This document shows, piece after piece, positions 9,764-18,961 of a stretch of 64,000 bases of DNA; the stretch's first letter is position 1; each line of letters opens with the position of its first letter. Source of the stretch: Vibrio sp. SS-MA-C1-2 (lineage in GTDB: Bacteria; Pseudomonadota; Gammaproteobacteria; Enterobacterales; Vibrionaceae); contig NZ_CP090982.1 of the NCBI RefSeq assembly GCF_021513135.1, forward strand, positions 124,001 through 188,000. Direction: 5' to 3'. A model generated the notes under the pieces. That model saw only the letters and a list, made by a program, of their open reading frames with translations. It did not search any database and was not told where the DNA came from. The position numbers and the translations under genes are program-made.

Positions 9764-9798
9764 AGCCATACTTTTTTGAAGGTATGGCTTATTTTTTG
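9764..9798 (+). terminator. intrinsic terminator or attenuator between the two activator genes
   Basis: AGCCATAC (9764-9771) pairs with GTATGGCT (9782-9789), followed by TTATTTTTT. A second AGCCAT at 9807-9812, overlapping the next start, could pair instead with ATGGCT, enclosing the RBS GAGGTG. The two structures exclude each other, so this may set the ratio of the two subunits. Confidence 0.6.
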
Positions 9799-9812
9799 TG
9801 AGGTGTAGCCAT

Positions 9813-10349
9813 ATGAAACTCATGTGTGAATCAACCAAATTCTTCGTACATAACCAAGAAACTTCATTAGAATTAGTCAGACTTGGGGCATCAAAAACAA
9901 CAATCACCGCGCTTTTTGATACATGTACAAAAGTCGTTAAAAATGAAATTGTAGCTCGAAACAGAGCGTCTGGAAAAAAGCACACTCGCGTAACGTGGCG
10001 AGTAAACTTCCTATCTGTATCTAACATTCACTCTTATAAAGGTGCAGCACTATTCTATCTTTGCTACCTGAGAGAAATTGGTCAAAATGAAATCCCATCC
10101 AATATAGATCCTGTCTCTGTACTTCATGCTTATAAAACATTTTTACGCACGTTCACGGAAGAAAGAGCACTAAAGCACTTTCCAGTAGACCGTGCTGTTG
10201 AAATACTCACTAAAGTCCGAGATAACTCAATTAAATTAGTTCAGTGCAAAAATGAAGACTGTCGATGTTCTTATATAGTACCAAGTGAACTTGATCAAAC
10301 GACTTGTCCGTTTTGTCGTAAGCGTAACAGGGAGTCGGATCTATGCTGA
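9813..10349 (+). CDS. FlhC-like zinc-binding transcription activator (AcaC/SetC-like)
   Basis: A 178-residue protein. Features of FlhC: an N-terminal helix-turn-helix-like stretch (LELVRLGASKTTITALF, about residues 15-31), a central helical body, and a C-terminal cysteine cluster with Cys at about 149, 154, 156, 169 and 172. The first Cys and the final CPFC have the same spacing as the zinc ligands I recall for FlhC. The ATG at 9813 has an RBS (GAGGTG); the GTG at 9798 is less likely. Its stop overlaps the traF start (ATGCTGA). I infer that it forms a hetero-oligomer with the upstream FlhD-like protein and binds the eight conserved transfer promoter boxes. Confidence 0.65.
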   Translation: MKLMCESTKFFVHNQETSLELVRLGASKTTITALFDTCTKVVKNEIVARNRASGKKHTRVTWRVNFLSVSNIHSYKGAALFYLCYLREIGQNEIPSNIDPVSVLHAYKTFLRTFTEERALKHFPVDRAVEILTKVRDNSIKLVQCKNEDCRCSYIVPSELDQTTCPFCRKRNRESDLC

Positions 10350-11269
10350 AACCATTATTAATTTCTACTTTACTATTTTCTTCATCACTATTGGCAAGTG
10401 ACGCTTACATTAATAGTAATGATTCGCCTGGAGGCTGGCATTTTTATGTCGATCCCAAAAAAGAAGAAGAAGTAAAAAAAGAGAAACCTACCCCACCACC
10501 ACCATCTGCAAGTCCTGCAACCACATCTGCAAAACCTCTAAGTTCCGAATGGATACGTGCTAATTGGACTGTTTTTCGTGATGCCGCTATAGACAATCCA
10601 AGCCCTGAAAATATACGCCGTTTAAGAAATTTGCAGCGCGTTATTATGGATAAAGCACAGGTTTTCTCTGAAGAATTTATGAAGGATGTTGCTCAAAACT
10701 CGATGCTGGATGAAACTGTTGCTCGTCCAACTTCGTCGTTCGGTATCATTGCACATGGCCGCGAGGCATATTTAGCTAAAAAGCCACTGATTGAGAAAAT
10801 TGGTCAACAAGCGGGTTTTTGGTTTTTCTATGAGTCAGATTGTCCATATTGTAATAAACAAGCGCCTCTTATGAAGTCAATCGAGAATATGGGCATTAAA
10901 ACTCAAGCGATTAGTATCGATGGTCCAGCATTAAGCAGTGGTTTATTTGCCGACAATTTTATTGTTGATAGGAAAGGGAAATATAAAGAACTTGGTGTAA
11001 GCCGCGTTCCTGCTTTATTTCTTGTTACGCATGATGGCGAGTTTATTATTCCAGTATCACAAGGCATTTTAACTCAGAACGAAATTTTAGAAATGACGTT
11101 TAAGCAGTCAAAAGCGGCAGGCCTTATTACAGCAGAAGAATATGATTCAATCGCTGATGTAAAATCAATGCAGCGTTATACCGAATTTAACGAAGAAAAT
11201 ATCGATGTCGAGCGTCTTTCAACCGATCCACGTTACTTCAATCAGCTCATGGAGAGTGGAAATTTTTAA
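10343..11269 (+). CDS. traF: TraF, thioredoxin-like pilus assembly protein
   Basis: A 308-residue periplasmic protein of the F-type mating-pair system. It has a signal peptide (first 19 residues, cleavage near LLAS-DA), a Pro/Lys-rich linker (about 38-66) and a thioredoxin-fold C-terminal half with CPYC at residues 167-170. F-plasmid TraF has lost this motif; here it is intact, so a disulfide-handling role for cysteine-rich partners such as TraH and TraU is likely. It is coupled to the FlhC-like gene by overlapping stop and start, unusual for a structural gene, so some TraF is made whenever the activator is. The traH/traG part that normally follows has its own promoter downstream. Confidence 0.85.
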   Translation: MLKPLLISTLLFSSSLLASDAYINSNDSPGGWHFYVDPKKEEEVKKEKPTPPPPSASPATTSAKPLSSEWIRANWTVFRDAAIDNPSPENIRRLRNLQRVIMDKAQVFSEEFMKDVAQNSMLDETVARPTSSFGIIAHGREAYLAKKPLIEKIGQQAGFWFFYESDCPYCNKQAPLMKSIENMGIKTQAISIDGPALSSGLFADNFIVDRKGKYKELGVSRVPALFLVTHDGEFIIPVSQGILTQNEILEMTFKQSKAAGLITAEEYDSIADVKSMQRYTEFNEENIDVERLSTDPRYFNQLMESGNF

Positions 11270-11278
11270 AACTTTCTT

Positions 11279-11337
11279 CTAATCGGGGCTTTTTAGTCCT
11301 GTTAGCAGGGTTTTGGGTTGTTTTCATCATTCATACT
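11279..11337 (+). promoter_or_regulatory. conserved transfer promoter 2, drives traH-traG operon
   Basis: Box 11279-11305 (CTAATCGGGG, N7, GTCCTGTTAG), 26-base gap, -10 CATACT at 11332-11337. This fixes the start of the next gene at 11372, since the ATG at 11318 lies upstream of the predicted transcription start. Confidence 0.8.
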
Positions 11338-11371
11338 TATAAATAACAAGATTTTTTATAGGTGTATAGAT

Positions 11372-11839
11372 ATGATGAAAACGACTTCAACAACGTTGGC
11401 AATACTGTTCTCTTTATCTGTATTTGCAGCTCAAGAAGAAGAAACCATTTATCAATTCGAGTCTATACCACCCGCCAAAATAGATAACTCACTTGTTCGT
11501 CAAATTCAGACTGATTTGGTCAAAGCACAGCAAGAACATAATGAGGAAGCATTGTCTCACTCGATTTTGCATTATTACTCTCATGTTATCCCTGCGCTTC
11601 GATACAACAGTGTCGTACTAAATAATGAACTCTCAACGAATCTCTACATCATTGCTCACGATGCCAGTATCAACTATATAAAGTTACGGCTATCTGATAG
11701 CAATAAATGGAACATGGATGAGTATCAATTTCTAAAAAAGATAGCCATTGATGACGCCCTAGAAGGTATCAATAAAATCCAATTAAATTTGGATCAGATC
11801 GTTAGTATGCCACAAGGAGGTCAAGATTATGTTCAATAA
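11372..11839 (+). CDS. small exported protein between traF and traH
   Basis: A 155-residue protein with a signal peptide (KTTSTTLAILFSLSVFA then AQEEE) and no recognised domain; the mature part is helical. Start 11372 or 11375 is chosen because the promoter -10 is at 11332-11337 and an AGGTG-like RBS is near 11360. Its last codons contain the traH start (11-base overlap), so it belongs to the traH-traG unit. Its position resembles that of TrbB or TrbI-type accessory genes in F, but no similarity is visible. Confidence 0.65.
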   Translation: MMKTTSTTLAILFSLSVFAAQEEETIYQFESIPPAKIDNSLVRQIQTDLVKAQQEHNEEALSHSILHYYSHVIPALRYNSVVLNNELSTNLYIIAHDASINYIKLRLSDSNKWNMDEYQFLKKIAIDDALEGINKIQLNLDQIVSMPQGGQDYVQ

Positions 11840-13259
11840 AATTTTAACAATTATTCTCTCCGCCATGTTCAGTATTGGCATTTTATCGGTTGCAAATGCA
11901 GGTAGTCCTCTTAAAGATGTCTTTGATAGTTACTCTGTTAGTCATGGCATGACAACGATTGAAACTCAAAAACGAACGGGTGTTGTCTTTGGTTCAGCCA
12001 ACATTCGCTTCAAAGGCACAGAAGAAGAACTTTTCAACTTCCAAACCCCTTCAATATCGGCAGGTTGTAACGGAATCGACATGCAGCTCGGCGCATTTTC
12101 TGCTATCAAAGACCTCTCAGGACAACTACAGAATGCTATGCGGCAAATTGCCGCTGGTGCCGCATCATACGCCTTCATGTTAGCAATAGACTCACTTTGT
12201 GCCCAGTGTAGCTCACTAATGCAAGCATTAAAGAAAAAATTAGACCAACTTTCTCAGTTCTTTAAAAATGCGTGTGAAGCAGGAAGTAAGTTTATGGAAA
12301 ATGTGGCCACGGAGCATGGTATAGAAGAAAAAATCAAATCCAATGCAGCAGTGACAGCCGTAAATGAAGGTCTAGAAGATGACGTTAGTTCTTGGGTTAA
12401 CAAAATTCCTTCAATGGGCATCGCGGATATGATGGACTTCATCACGCCAGATGGCATACCTAATGAAGATTTAGAGATCTATTTTGGTAATGTCATTTAC
12501 AATGCGTTCGACATGGCAAACATCAAAGATACCACAACCATTGGTGGTGGTGATTGGAAATACTTTGAGTTAATTCAATCAATCACGGGGACTTATATCG
12601 CACCTAAAGGGCTGGACAAATATGATATCTATAGCTACCCGAGTCAAGTTTCACTGTCTGAGCTGGCCTACGGTAAGCCAAATGGAAAACCTTTCACTTA
12701 CTGGGATTGCAATAATAACACTGATTGTGATGAAGTGACCAAAGTTGAAAAGACTAACTGGAAATCACTCTCTCACCATATTTGTTTAACGATCATGGGA
12801 CTGAGTTCAACCGCAAGTGAATGCGTCACGCCTGGTGATGCAAACCTGATTTCTGTTTATAAAGATGGTGGAAGAAGTAAAACCCTCACATCAGATCAAG
12901 TCGCTCTGCTATCCGTATCTACTATTAATGTGTACGGCATGATGCGTCACTTTGCTGTTAAAGGTTACAAAATGGAGCAACTAAGTGGCGCGGTAGAATA
13001 TCTCTCACAATTAATTGCGTATGAGTATGCAAGAGCACTCGCTGTTGATGTGCAAACTCAGTTAATGAATGCGCATCACTCGGCTAAAAACCAAAATGCA
13101 GATGTCACAGACAATATCCAAAAGTTACTAAATACACTAAACACCCAACTCGCAGAGTTAAATTCGACCTATAAAACTCGCATTGAAGGTCATCCAAATC
13201 ACGAAGCGGTATCTGAAGTTGTCGGTGACATCATGAACCATAATACGTTTTATAGATAA
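11829..13259 (+). CDS. traH: TraH, pilus assembly protein
   Basis: A 476-residue TraH-family protein needed for F-type pilus assembly and extension, probably outer-membrane or periplasm associated. It has a signal peptide ending ANA-G (about residue 25) and the conserved TraH blocks GCNGID (about 77-82), LGAFSAIKDL and a Cys-rich DSLCAQCSSLMQ segment. A strong RBS (AAGGAGG) lies before ATG 11829. It is followed 10 bases later by traG; traH-traG adjacency is standard in MPF-F systems. Confidence 0.9.
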   Translation: MFNKILTIILSAMFSIGILSVANAGSPLKDVFDSYSVSHGMTTIETQKRTGVVFGSANIRFKGTEEELFNFQTPSISAGCNGIDMQLGAFSAIKDLSGQLQNAMRQIAAGAASYAFMLAIDSLCAQCSSLMQALKKKLDQLSQFFKNACEAGSKFMENVATEHGIEEKIKSNAAVTAVNEGLEDDVSSWVNKIPSMGIADMMDFITPDGIPNEDLEIYFGNVIYNAFDMANIKDTTTIGGGDWKYFELIQSITGTYIAPKGLDKYDIYSYPSQVSLSELAYGKPNGKPFTYWDCNNNTDCDEVTKVEKTNWKSLSHHICLTIMGLSSTASECVTPGDANLISVYKDGGRSKTLTSDQVALLSVSTINVYGMMRHFAVKGYKMEQLSGAVEYLSQLIAYEYARALAVDVQTQLMNAHHSAKNQNADVTDNIQKLLNTLNTQLAELNSTYKTRIEGHPNHEAVSEVVGDIMNHNTFYR

Positions 13260-13269
13260 GGGGCAGAGC

Positions 13270-16200
13270 ATGGAATGGACTATTTACACGCTTGGTAATT
13301 TCGATTTTACTTCACGCATATTTCGTGCTGTTCAGATGGCATTTGATCCATCTACGGGTGACTTTGGTAATGCTAACTATGTACTTGGTCTAGGATTATT
13401 ACTTGCTGTTCTGGCTGGCGCATTGAAAGGTATTTTCGAGAAAGGAATGCCAGATTTTGGGATGGTCATTAAAGGCTACGCGCTCTGGTTACTCTTATTT
13501 GTACCAAGGGTGGATGTGGTCTTAGAGCAGCCAACGACAGGTAATGTGTCCTTTTATCCTGATATGCCTATTGGCCTTGCTGTAGCTGGCAATGTATCGA
13601 CTTCGATTCCTAACGCCTTTCGTGAAATCGTTGAAAATCTCTTTGTCTTACCAAATTCAGGAAGCAGTCATGTTAATGCACTCCGCGCTTTGGTTAAGAC
13701 TGAAAAAGCAGGGCAAGGTGACGGCTCCAAGAGGACATTAGATACCAACTTGGGTGATACTGACTTTTCTACATCATTCGTTAACTACATGAACGACTGT
13801 TATTATGAGGATATTCGCACTTCAGCTCCAAATACTGAAGCAAATCCCGCTGAACTATACTCGGCATTGGATTCGTGGGCAGCCTTAGAAATCACCTCAA
13901 ACGCATGGTATACAGATGTAAAATTAGGTACAGCTACAGATGGCGTTTGGAAAAGAGAAAGTTGTGATGAAGCATATAGATTAATTGGAACATACTTCAC
14001 TAGTCCACATTCAGATTTTCATCAAATGATTCAAGCGAACCTTATTCGTTTAAAAACGTCTGAAGTTGAAGTAAAAAATGCATTGGTCCAATTGGGAAAT
14101 TCCTCAGAGGATGCACTCGATTTAGCAACCAACCAGTTTATTCAATACCATCTTTATAAGTCTGCTAACAGTCTGCCTAGCGATGATCCACTAAGAGCTT
14201 ATCTTGCTGATTATCAAGAATTCCAAGCTAAAAACTCTCGAATTTATGAACAAGCTGGTGCAAAAGCGATGTGGATGGAAATGGCACCTGCTCTTATCTC
14301 TATTTTTGAAGGGTTTGTCTGGTTTTGTGCGCCATTAATCAGCTTCTTTGTCCTATTCGGAGAAAATGGCATTAAAACCTCGTTGGGATATTTCCGTTTT
14401 CTTGTCTTAGTTGGTCTGTATCCTGTGGTCGGTGTCTTAATCGATTTTTATCTAGATTGGTCAATTGAGCAATATAACTCAAATGATATTGTTGATGGCT
14501 CAGCCTTTACCATTGGAGGGATTTCTACATTTTATACGGAAGCTCAAAGCTACATTGCTAATGCGTCGTTCATGTACACATTCATCCCACTACTGGCTTA
14601 TATGATGTTGAAAGGCGGCGAATACGCGGCTGTTTCAATGGCTAATCGCATAGGCGGTGGCCAAGTACAAGCAGGTGGTTTATCACCAAATATTGCACCA
14701 AACGTATCTGGCGGCTCATATAAGATTGGTACGCACACTCGCACGATGGGTGAAGATGGCTCTTGGGTAGGTACTCAATCTGGTTTTTCAGGTATCGGTA
14801 TGGGTTCAATTTCGGGTATCAGTGGGATCACTTCTGGTACAACCAGCTCTACTCAAGCTAGCCATTCGACAATGAAAGCGACGAGTTCTGCAATTAATCA
14901 GCAATTGTCTAGTTTAGCCAAAGTTTCAAAAAGCTGGGTAGAAGGTGCAAACAGTGGCGAAGCGGGTCAAACGTCATTATCTAAAGGACAACAATATATC
15001 GCTCAAGTTGCCCATCAATTATCTAAAAATACAGGTAAGTCTTATGAAGAAGCCTATAGCACGGTTGTAAACGCAGGTGTTAGAGGCATGAGTAAGATCC
15101 CTGGTCTGCCGAGCTTTAATGCAACAACAGGCGGCCAGTTATCTGAAGCCGATAGAAAGTCACTGAACAAGGCCATTTCTAATGTTAATAGTGATTCAAC
15201 AATCATAAAAAGTGACTTTTCTCTCCAGAATACTGCTGATTTAAGAAAGGCTTTTAGTGATGGTCGCCTTAATGACACGGCTTATACCAACATGAAACAA
15301 TCAGCTCAACAGTATAATGAGGCTAAACAACGCATTGCGCTTAACAGTGCCACCGAGCAAAGTAGCAATGGAGTAAACTTAAAATTTGACTCTAACTTAT
15401 CTGCCGCCATCGGAACGAACAACCGATTTGCAGCTTGGTATAAAAACCTAAAAGCAGAGGAGTTTGGTGGTAAAGATACTGACAAATACAAAGAGTTTGA
15501 ACAAAAATATTTAACAACACTAAAAGCATTGAATGGCCATGAGGGTATGACTGCCGCCCAGATGTATATTCAGGATGTCAATGAGCGTCAACGTAATATT
15601 GGCACAATGGATAATAAAGAAGATCGTGCGGCTGCAATGAATAAACTCGGTGGAGAGTTTAGAGAAATCGGCACGAAGTTTGGTAGCGATCATAACTTAG
15701 TAAAACTCGGTGGTAGCTTAGAACAGATGGCCACTAACTTAAATGCACAAAAAATTGATCAACCCAAACTTGATCAAGATCCATTTGAGAAAGACCGTAA
15801 AAATATTGAACAGGACGTTAGAAATGGCGGTTCACAAGTTAAGGGAAGTGTTGATCATGCTCTCAATGGTAAAACTGTTACCAGCGTGAACAATCAAAAT
15901 CAGGCTGAACTTAAAACACAAGACGAAGAAAATAAGAACAAAGCTGAACAGCAAGGCGAACAGCAAACTCAAGAGTTTAATCAGAGTGACGCCGCCAAAC
16001 GGATTCTGCAAACGATTGGCTCTGGACCACAAATGGGTGAGTATGGTATGCCTAAAGCTGCACTTGAAAATGCGACTACGTTTATCAATAACACTCAAAA
16101 ATCATTATCTACAACAGACTTAGAGAATGATACGTCAGCAGAACCTACGTTATCACCATATTCTAAACAAGTACCCGCTGTAATGGGCTTGGTTACAGAT

Positions 16201-18888
16201 AAACTCAATGCAAATAACGTACTGAAAAATGAAAATAATCCTCTGTTAACATCTAATTCTAAAGAAGCTACGGCCTTAGCAACAACAGTTGCCCTATCAA
16301 TGCCTGGAGCAAATGGAGAGCCTTCTATTTTAGAACGAGCGATTAATAATAATATCGTTTCTGACTTTGATAAAAAGGTAGGTGCTGAAATGATAAATAA
16401 CAGTAAAGAAATTTATCAGCAAGCACAAGATAATCCAAAACTGATGGCGATGGCCACAGCGATTCGTGATGGAAAAATCACACCGGAATCTGCCGCTAAT
16501 TATTATTCTGCAAGAGAAGGAGGTTTTGAAAGTAATACTAATAATCCTAACTTCTTCAATAATGCATATGCAGGCGCGCAGATTGTTGGAGATGAAAAAT
16601 TACAAGGCCGACTAGCTCCAATGATCGGCCAACATGCTGCATTAAAAGATAATCCAACTACGCAACTACAAACAGGGACAAGTTACTCTACATTTACGCC
16701 TGATAATACAGCAGCAACATCGATATATCATGAACAAAAAAATGATAGTAAATTTGTAGATAACGCGATTACAGAAGGACAATCTTCATTTAATAAAGAA
16801 AATGAAGCAGAGCAAATCAAGCGTCAGACTGTAGTTACAGATAGCTTAAAAGAAAATGGTACACTGAGCAGTCAACAACACGATTTATTTACTCAAGCTC
16901 AAGTTCCTAATGCGCAGCTTTCTAAAGAGCAGTGGCAGACCGTTAATGGAATAGCTAACCAAAACGGTATCCAATTAACGCCTTACCAACAGAAGCGAGT
17001 TAATTTAAGCTCCGCTGGTGAGTTACCAAGCTCATTTACCAATAATTCAACATTGAGTCCAGTTGCACCACAAAGTAATGATGGGTTTAAGTTTTCCACA
17101 TTACTCGGTAATAATCCAGCACCAACAGGTGTAGCAACCGAACCGAATAAAGCTGATGGTGGTCAATCACCAACCCGAACAACAGGGGTTACACCAACAC
17201 CACAACCTGAAAGTGTTGCGCCTACTGGCAATGCCTCTGAGCCCAAAAATACTGATGGTAGTCAGTCGCCAACTCAAACAACAGGGGTTACACCAACGCC
17301 ACAACCTGAAAGTATTGCGCCAACTGGCAATGCCTCTGAGCCCAAAAATACTGATGGTGGTCAGTCGCCAACTCAAACAACAGGTGTTACACCAACGCCA
17401 CAACCTGAAAGTATTGCGCCAACTGGCAATGCCTCTGCGCCCAAAAATACTGATGGTGGTCAGTCGCCAACTCAAACAACAGGTGTTACACCAACGCCAC
17501 AACCTGAAAGTATTGCGCCTACTGGCAATGCCTCTGAGCCCAAAAATACTGATGGTGGTCAGTCGCCAACTCAAACAACAGGGGTTACACCAACGCCACA
17601 ACCTGAAAGTGTTGCGCCAAATGGCAATGCCTCTGAGCCCAAAAATACTGATGGTGGTCAGTCGCCAACTCAAACAACAGGGGTTACACCAACGCCACAA
17701 CCTGAAAGTATTGCGCCAACTGGCAATGCCTCTGCGCCCAAAAATACTGATGGTGGTCAGTCGCCAACTCAAACAACAGGTGTTACACCAACGCCACAAC
17801 CTGAAAGTATTGCGCCTACTGGCAATGCCTCTGAGCCCAAAAATACTGATGGTGGTCAGTCGCCAACTCAAACAACAGGGGTTACACCAACGCCACAACC
17901 TGAAAGTGTTGCGCCAAATGGCAATGCCTCTGAGCCCAAAAATACTGATGGTGGTCAGTCGCCAACTCAAACAACAGGGGTTACACCAACGCCACAACCT
18001 GAAAGTATTGCGCCAACTGGCAATGCCTCTGAGCCCAAAAATACTGATGGTGGTCAGTCGCCAACTCAAACAACAGGGGTTACACCAACGCCACAACCTG
18101 AAAGTATTGCGCCAACTGGCAATGCCTTTGAGCCCAAAAATACTGATGGTGGTCAGTCGCCAACTCAAACAACAGGGGTTACACCAACGCCACAACCTGA
18201 AAGTATTGCGCCAACTGGCAATGCCTCTGAGTCCAAAAATACTGATGGTGGTCAGTCGCCAACTCAAACAACAGGTGTTACACCAACGCCACAACCTGAA
18301 AGTATTGCGCCAACTGGCAATGCCTCTGAGCCCAAAAATACTGATGGTGGTCAGTCGCCAACTCAAACAACAGGTGTTACACCAACGCCACAACCTGAAA
18401 GTGTTGCGCCAAATGGCAATGTTGAAAGTGCGCAGCCCGCTAATACGACAGAACAAAATATTGATTCTGTGAGTAATCCAATTTCTATTAGTCAAAATTC
18501 GTCAGAGCTAGTAAATCAAGAACAGACTCGACAGTTAGAACAAGCCAAAAATGGCGGAATGGATAACCAAACTGCACAGTTATTTGAAATGACTCAAAAC
18601 GCTGGTGTGGCTAACTTAACCAATAATGAGTGGAAAGAGCTTGGTGATGCAGCTCTTTCGAATAACATTCAGTTAAACAGCTATCAGCAGTCAGAAGTTG
18701 ACCGAGTTAACCAAGACGTAAAGTATGAAGTACCAACAGAGTTATCCGCTGTCGATGCGATGATATCAGGTCCAAACGCAATGGATGGGTCACTAGATGT
18801 ATTTAGCACAGAAGGTGATAGAGCCGATCTTCATTGGGATGGTACAGCCTCACCATTGGATATTGATTCCGATGTATTGAAGAAATAG
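13270..18888 (+). CDS. traG: TraG, mating-pair stabilisation protein with a large repeat-bearing C-terminus
   Basis: The first 480 or so residues match the TraG_N pattern: membrane segments near 35-52, 340-385 and 425-445, and a long periplasmic loop. In F, TraG acts in pilus assembly and in mating-pair stabilisation and entry exclusion through its periplasmic C-terminus. This protein is 1872 residues, about twice F TraG (about 940). The extra length is a Gln/Asn/Ser-rich helical region (about 530-1300), then thirteen 33-residue Pro/Thr-rich repeats (17179-18420) and a unique tail of about 155 residues. The repeat is likely a stiff stalk that sets reach in the periplasm. RBS AAGGGG before ATG 13270. 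Confidence 0.88.
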   Translation: MEWTIYTLGNFDFTSRIFRAVQMAFDPSTGDFGNANYVLGLGLLLAVLAGALKGIFEKGMPDFGMVIKGYALWLLLFVPRVDVVLEQPTTGNVSFYPDMPIGLAVAGNVSTSIPNAFREIVENLFVLPNSGSSHVNALRALVKTEKAGQGDGSKRTLDTNLGDTDFSTSFVNYMNDCYYEDIRTSAPNTEANPAELYSALDSWAALEITSNAWYTDVKLGTATDGVWKRESCDEAYRLIGTYFTSPHSDFHQMIQANLIRLKTSEVEVKNALVQLGNSSEDALDLATNQFIQYHLYKSANSLPSDDPLRAYLADYQEFQAKNSRIYEQAGAKAMWMEMAPALISIFEGFVWFCAPLISFFVLFGENGIKTSLGYFRFLVLVGLYPVVGVLIDFYLDWSIEQYNSNDIVDGSAFTIGGISTFYTEAQSYIANASFMYTFIPLLAYMMLKGGEYAAVSMANRIGGGQVQAGGLSPNIAPNVSGGSYKIGTHTRTMGEDGSWVGTQSGFSGIGMGSISGISGITSGTTSSTQASHSTMKATSSAINQQLSSLAKVSKSWVEGANSGEAGQTSLSKGQQYIAQVAHQLSKNTGKSYEEAYSTVVNAGVRGMSKIPGLPSFNATTGGQLSEADRKSLNKAISNVNSDSTIIKSDFSLQNTADLRKAFSDGRLNDTAYTNMKQSAQQYNEAKQRIALNSATEQSSNGVNLKFDSNLSAAIGTNNRFAAWYKNLKAEEFGGKDTDKYKEFEQKYLTTLKALNGHEGMTAAQMYIQDVNERQRNIGTMDNKEDRAAAMNKLGGEFREIGTKFGSDHNLVKLGGSLEQMATNLNAQKIDQPKLDQDPFEKDRKNIEQDVRNGGSQVKGSVDHALNGKTVTSVNNQNQAELKTQDEENKNKAEQQGEQQTQEFNQSDAAKRILQTIGSGPQMGEYGMPKAALENATTFINNTQKSLSTTDLENDTSAEPTLSPYSKQVPAVMGLVTDKLNANNVLKNENNPLLTSNSKEATALATTVALSMPGANGEPSILERAINNNIVSDFDKKVGAEMINNSKEIYQQAQDNPKLMAMATAIRDGKITPESAANYYSAREGGFESNTNNPNFFNNAYAGAQIVGDEKLQGRLAPMIGQHAALKDNPTTQLQTGTSYSTFTPDNTAATSIYHEQKNDSKFVDNAITEGQSSFNKENEAEQIKRQTVVTDSLKENGTLSSQQHDLFTQAQVPNAQLSKEQWQTVNGIANQNGIQLTPYQQKRVNLSSAGELPSSFTNNSTLSPVAPQSNDGFKFSTLLGNNPAPTGVATEPNKADGGQSPTRTTGVTPTPQPESVAPTGNASEPKNTDGSQSPTQTTGVTPTPQPESIAPTGNASEPKNTDGGQSPTQTTGVTPTPQPESIAPTGNASAPKNTDGGQSPTQTTGVTPTPQPESIAPTGNASEPKNTDGGQSPTQTTGVTPTPQPESVAPNGNASEPKNTDGGQSPTQTTGVTPTPQPESIAPTGNASAPKNTDGGQSPTQTTGVTPTPQPESIAPTGNASEPKNTDGGQSPTQTTGVTPTPQPESVAPNGNASEPKNTDGGQSPTQTTGVTPTPQPESIAPTGNASEPKNTDGGQSPTQTTGVTPTPQPESIAPTGNAFEPKNTDGGQSPTQTTGVTPTPQPESIAPTGNASESKNTDGGQSPTQTTGVTPTPQPESIAPTGNASEPKNTDGGQSPTQTTGVTPTPQPESVAPNGNVESAQPANTTEQNIDSVSNPISISQNSSELVNQEQTRQLEQAKNGGMDNQTAQLFEMTQNAGVANLTNNEWKELGDAALSNNIQLNSYQQSEVDRVNQDVKYEVPTELSAVDAMISGPNAMDGSLDVFSTEGDRADLHWDGTASPLDIDSDVLKK
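17179..18420 (+). repeat. 99-bp tandem repeat, 12 full units and a partial 13th, inside traG
   Basis: Each 99-bp unit encodes 33 residues starting TTGVTPTPQPES and ending KNTDGGQSPTQ. Units are nearly identical. Units 3-5 and 6-8 share the same set of variants (Ala-Pro, then Glu-Pro, then Val/Asn, plus matching silent changes such as CCTACT for CCAACT and GGTGTT for GGGGTT), so a 297-bp block was duplicated. Because 99 is a multiple of 3, other frames are also open across the array; those are not genes. Confidence 0.97.
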
Positions 18889-18913
18889 CAGATTAGCATT
18901 TTTGCAATAAATG

Positions 18914-18958
18914 ACCGCCTTTGACATAAACTAGTAAAAGTAGTTATTCAAAGGTGGT
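18914..18958 (+). promoter_or_regulatory. RBS-masking hairpin
   Basis: ACCGCCTTTG (18914-18923) pairs over 10 positions (one G-U) with CAAAGGTGGT (18949-18958), which contains the RBS AGGTGG of the gene starting at 18962. An inner AACTA/TAGTT pair extends the stem. Translation of the downstream gene should be low unless the hairpin is opened. Confidence 0.65.
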
Positions 18959-18961
18959 CTT

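Noticed and set aside
17156-18495. Long open frames in other phases across the traG repeat (438 codons plus strand, 442 codons minus strand)
   Set aside because: They exist only because the 99-bp unit is a multiple of three and lacks stops in those phases; they have repeated low-complexity sequence and no RBS.
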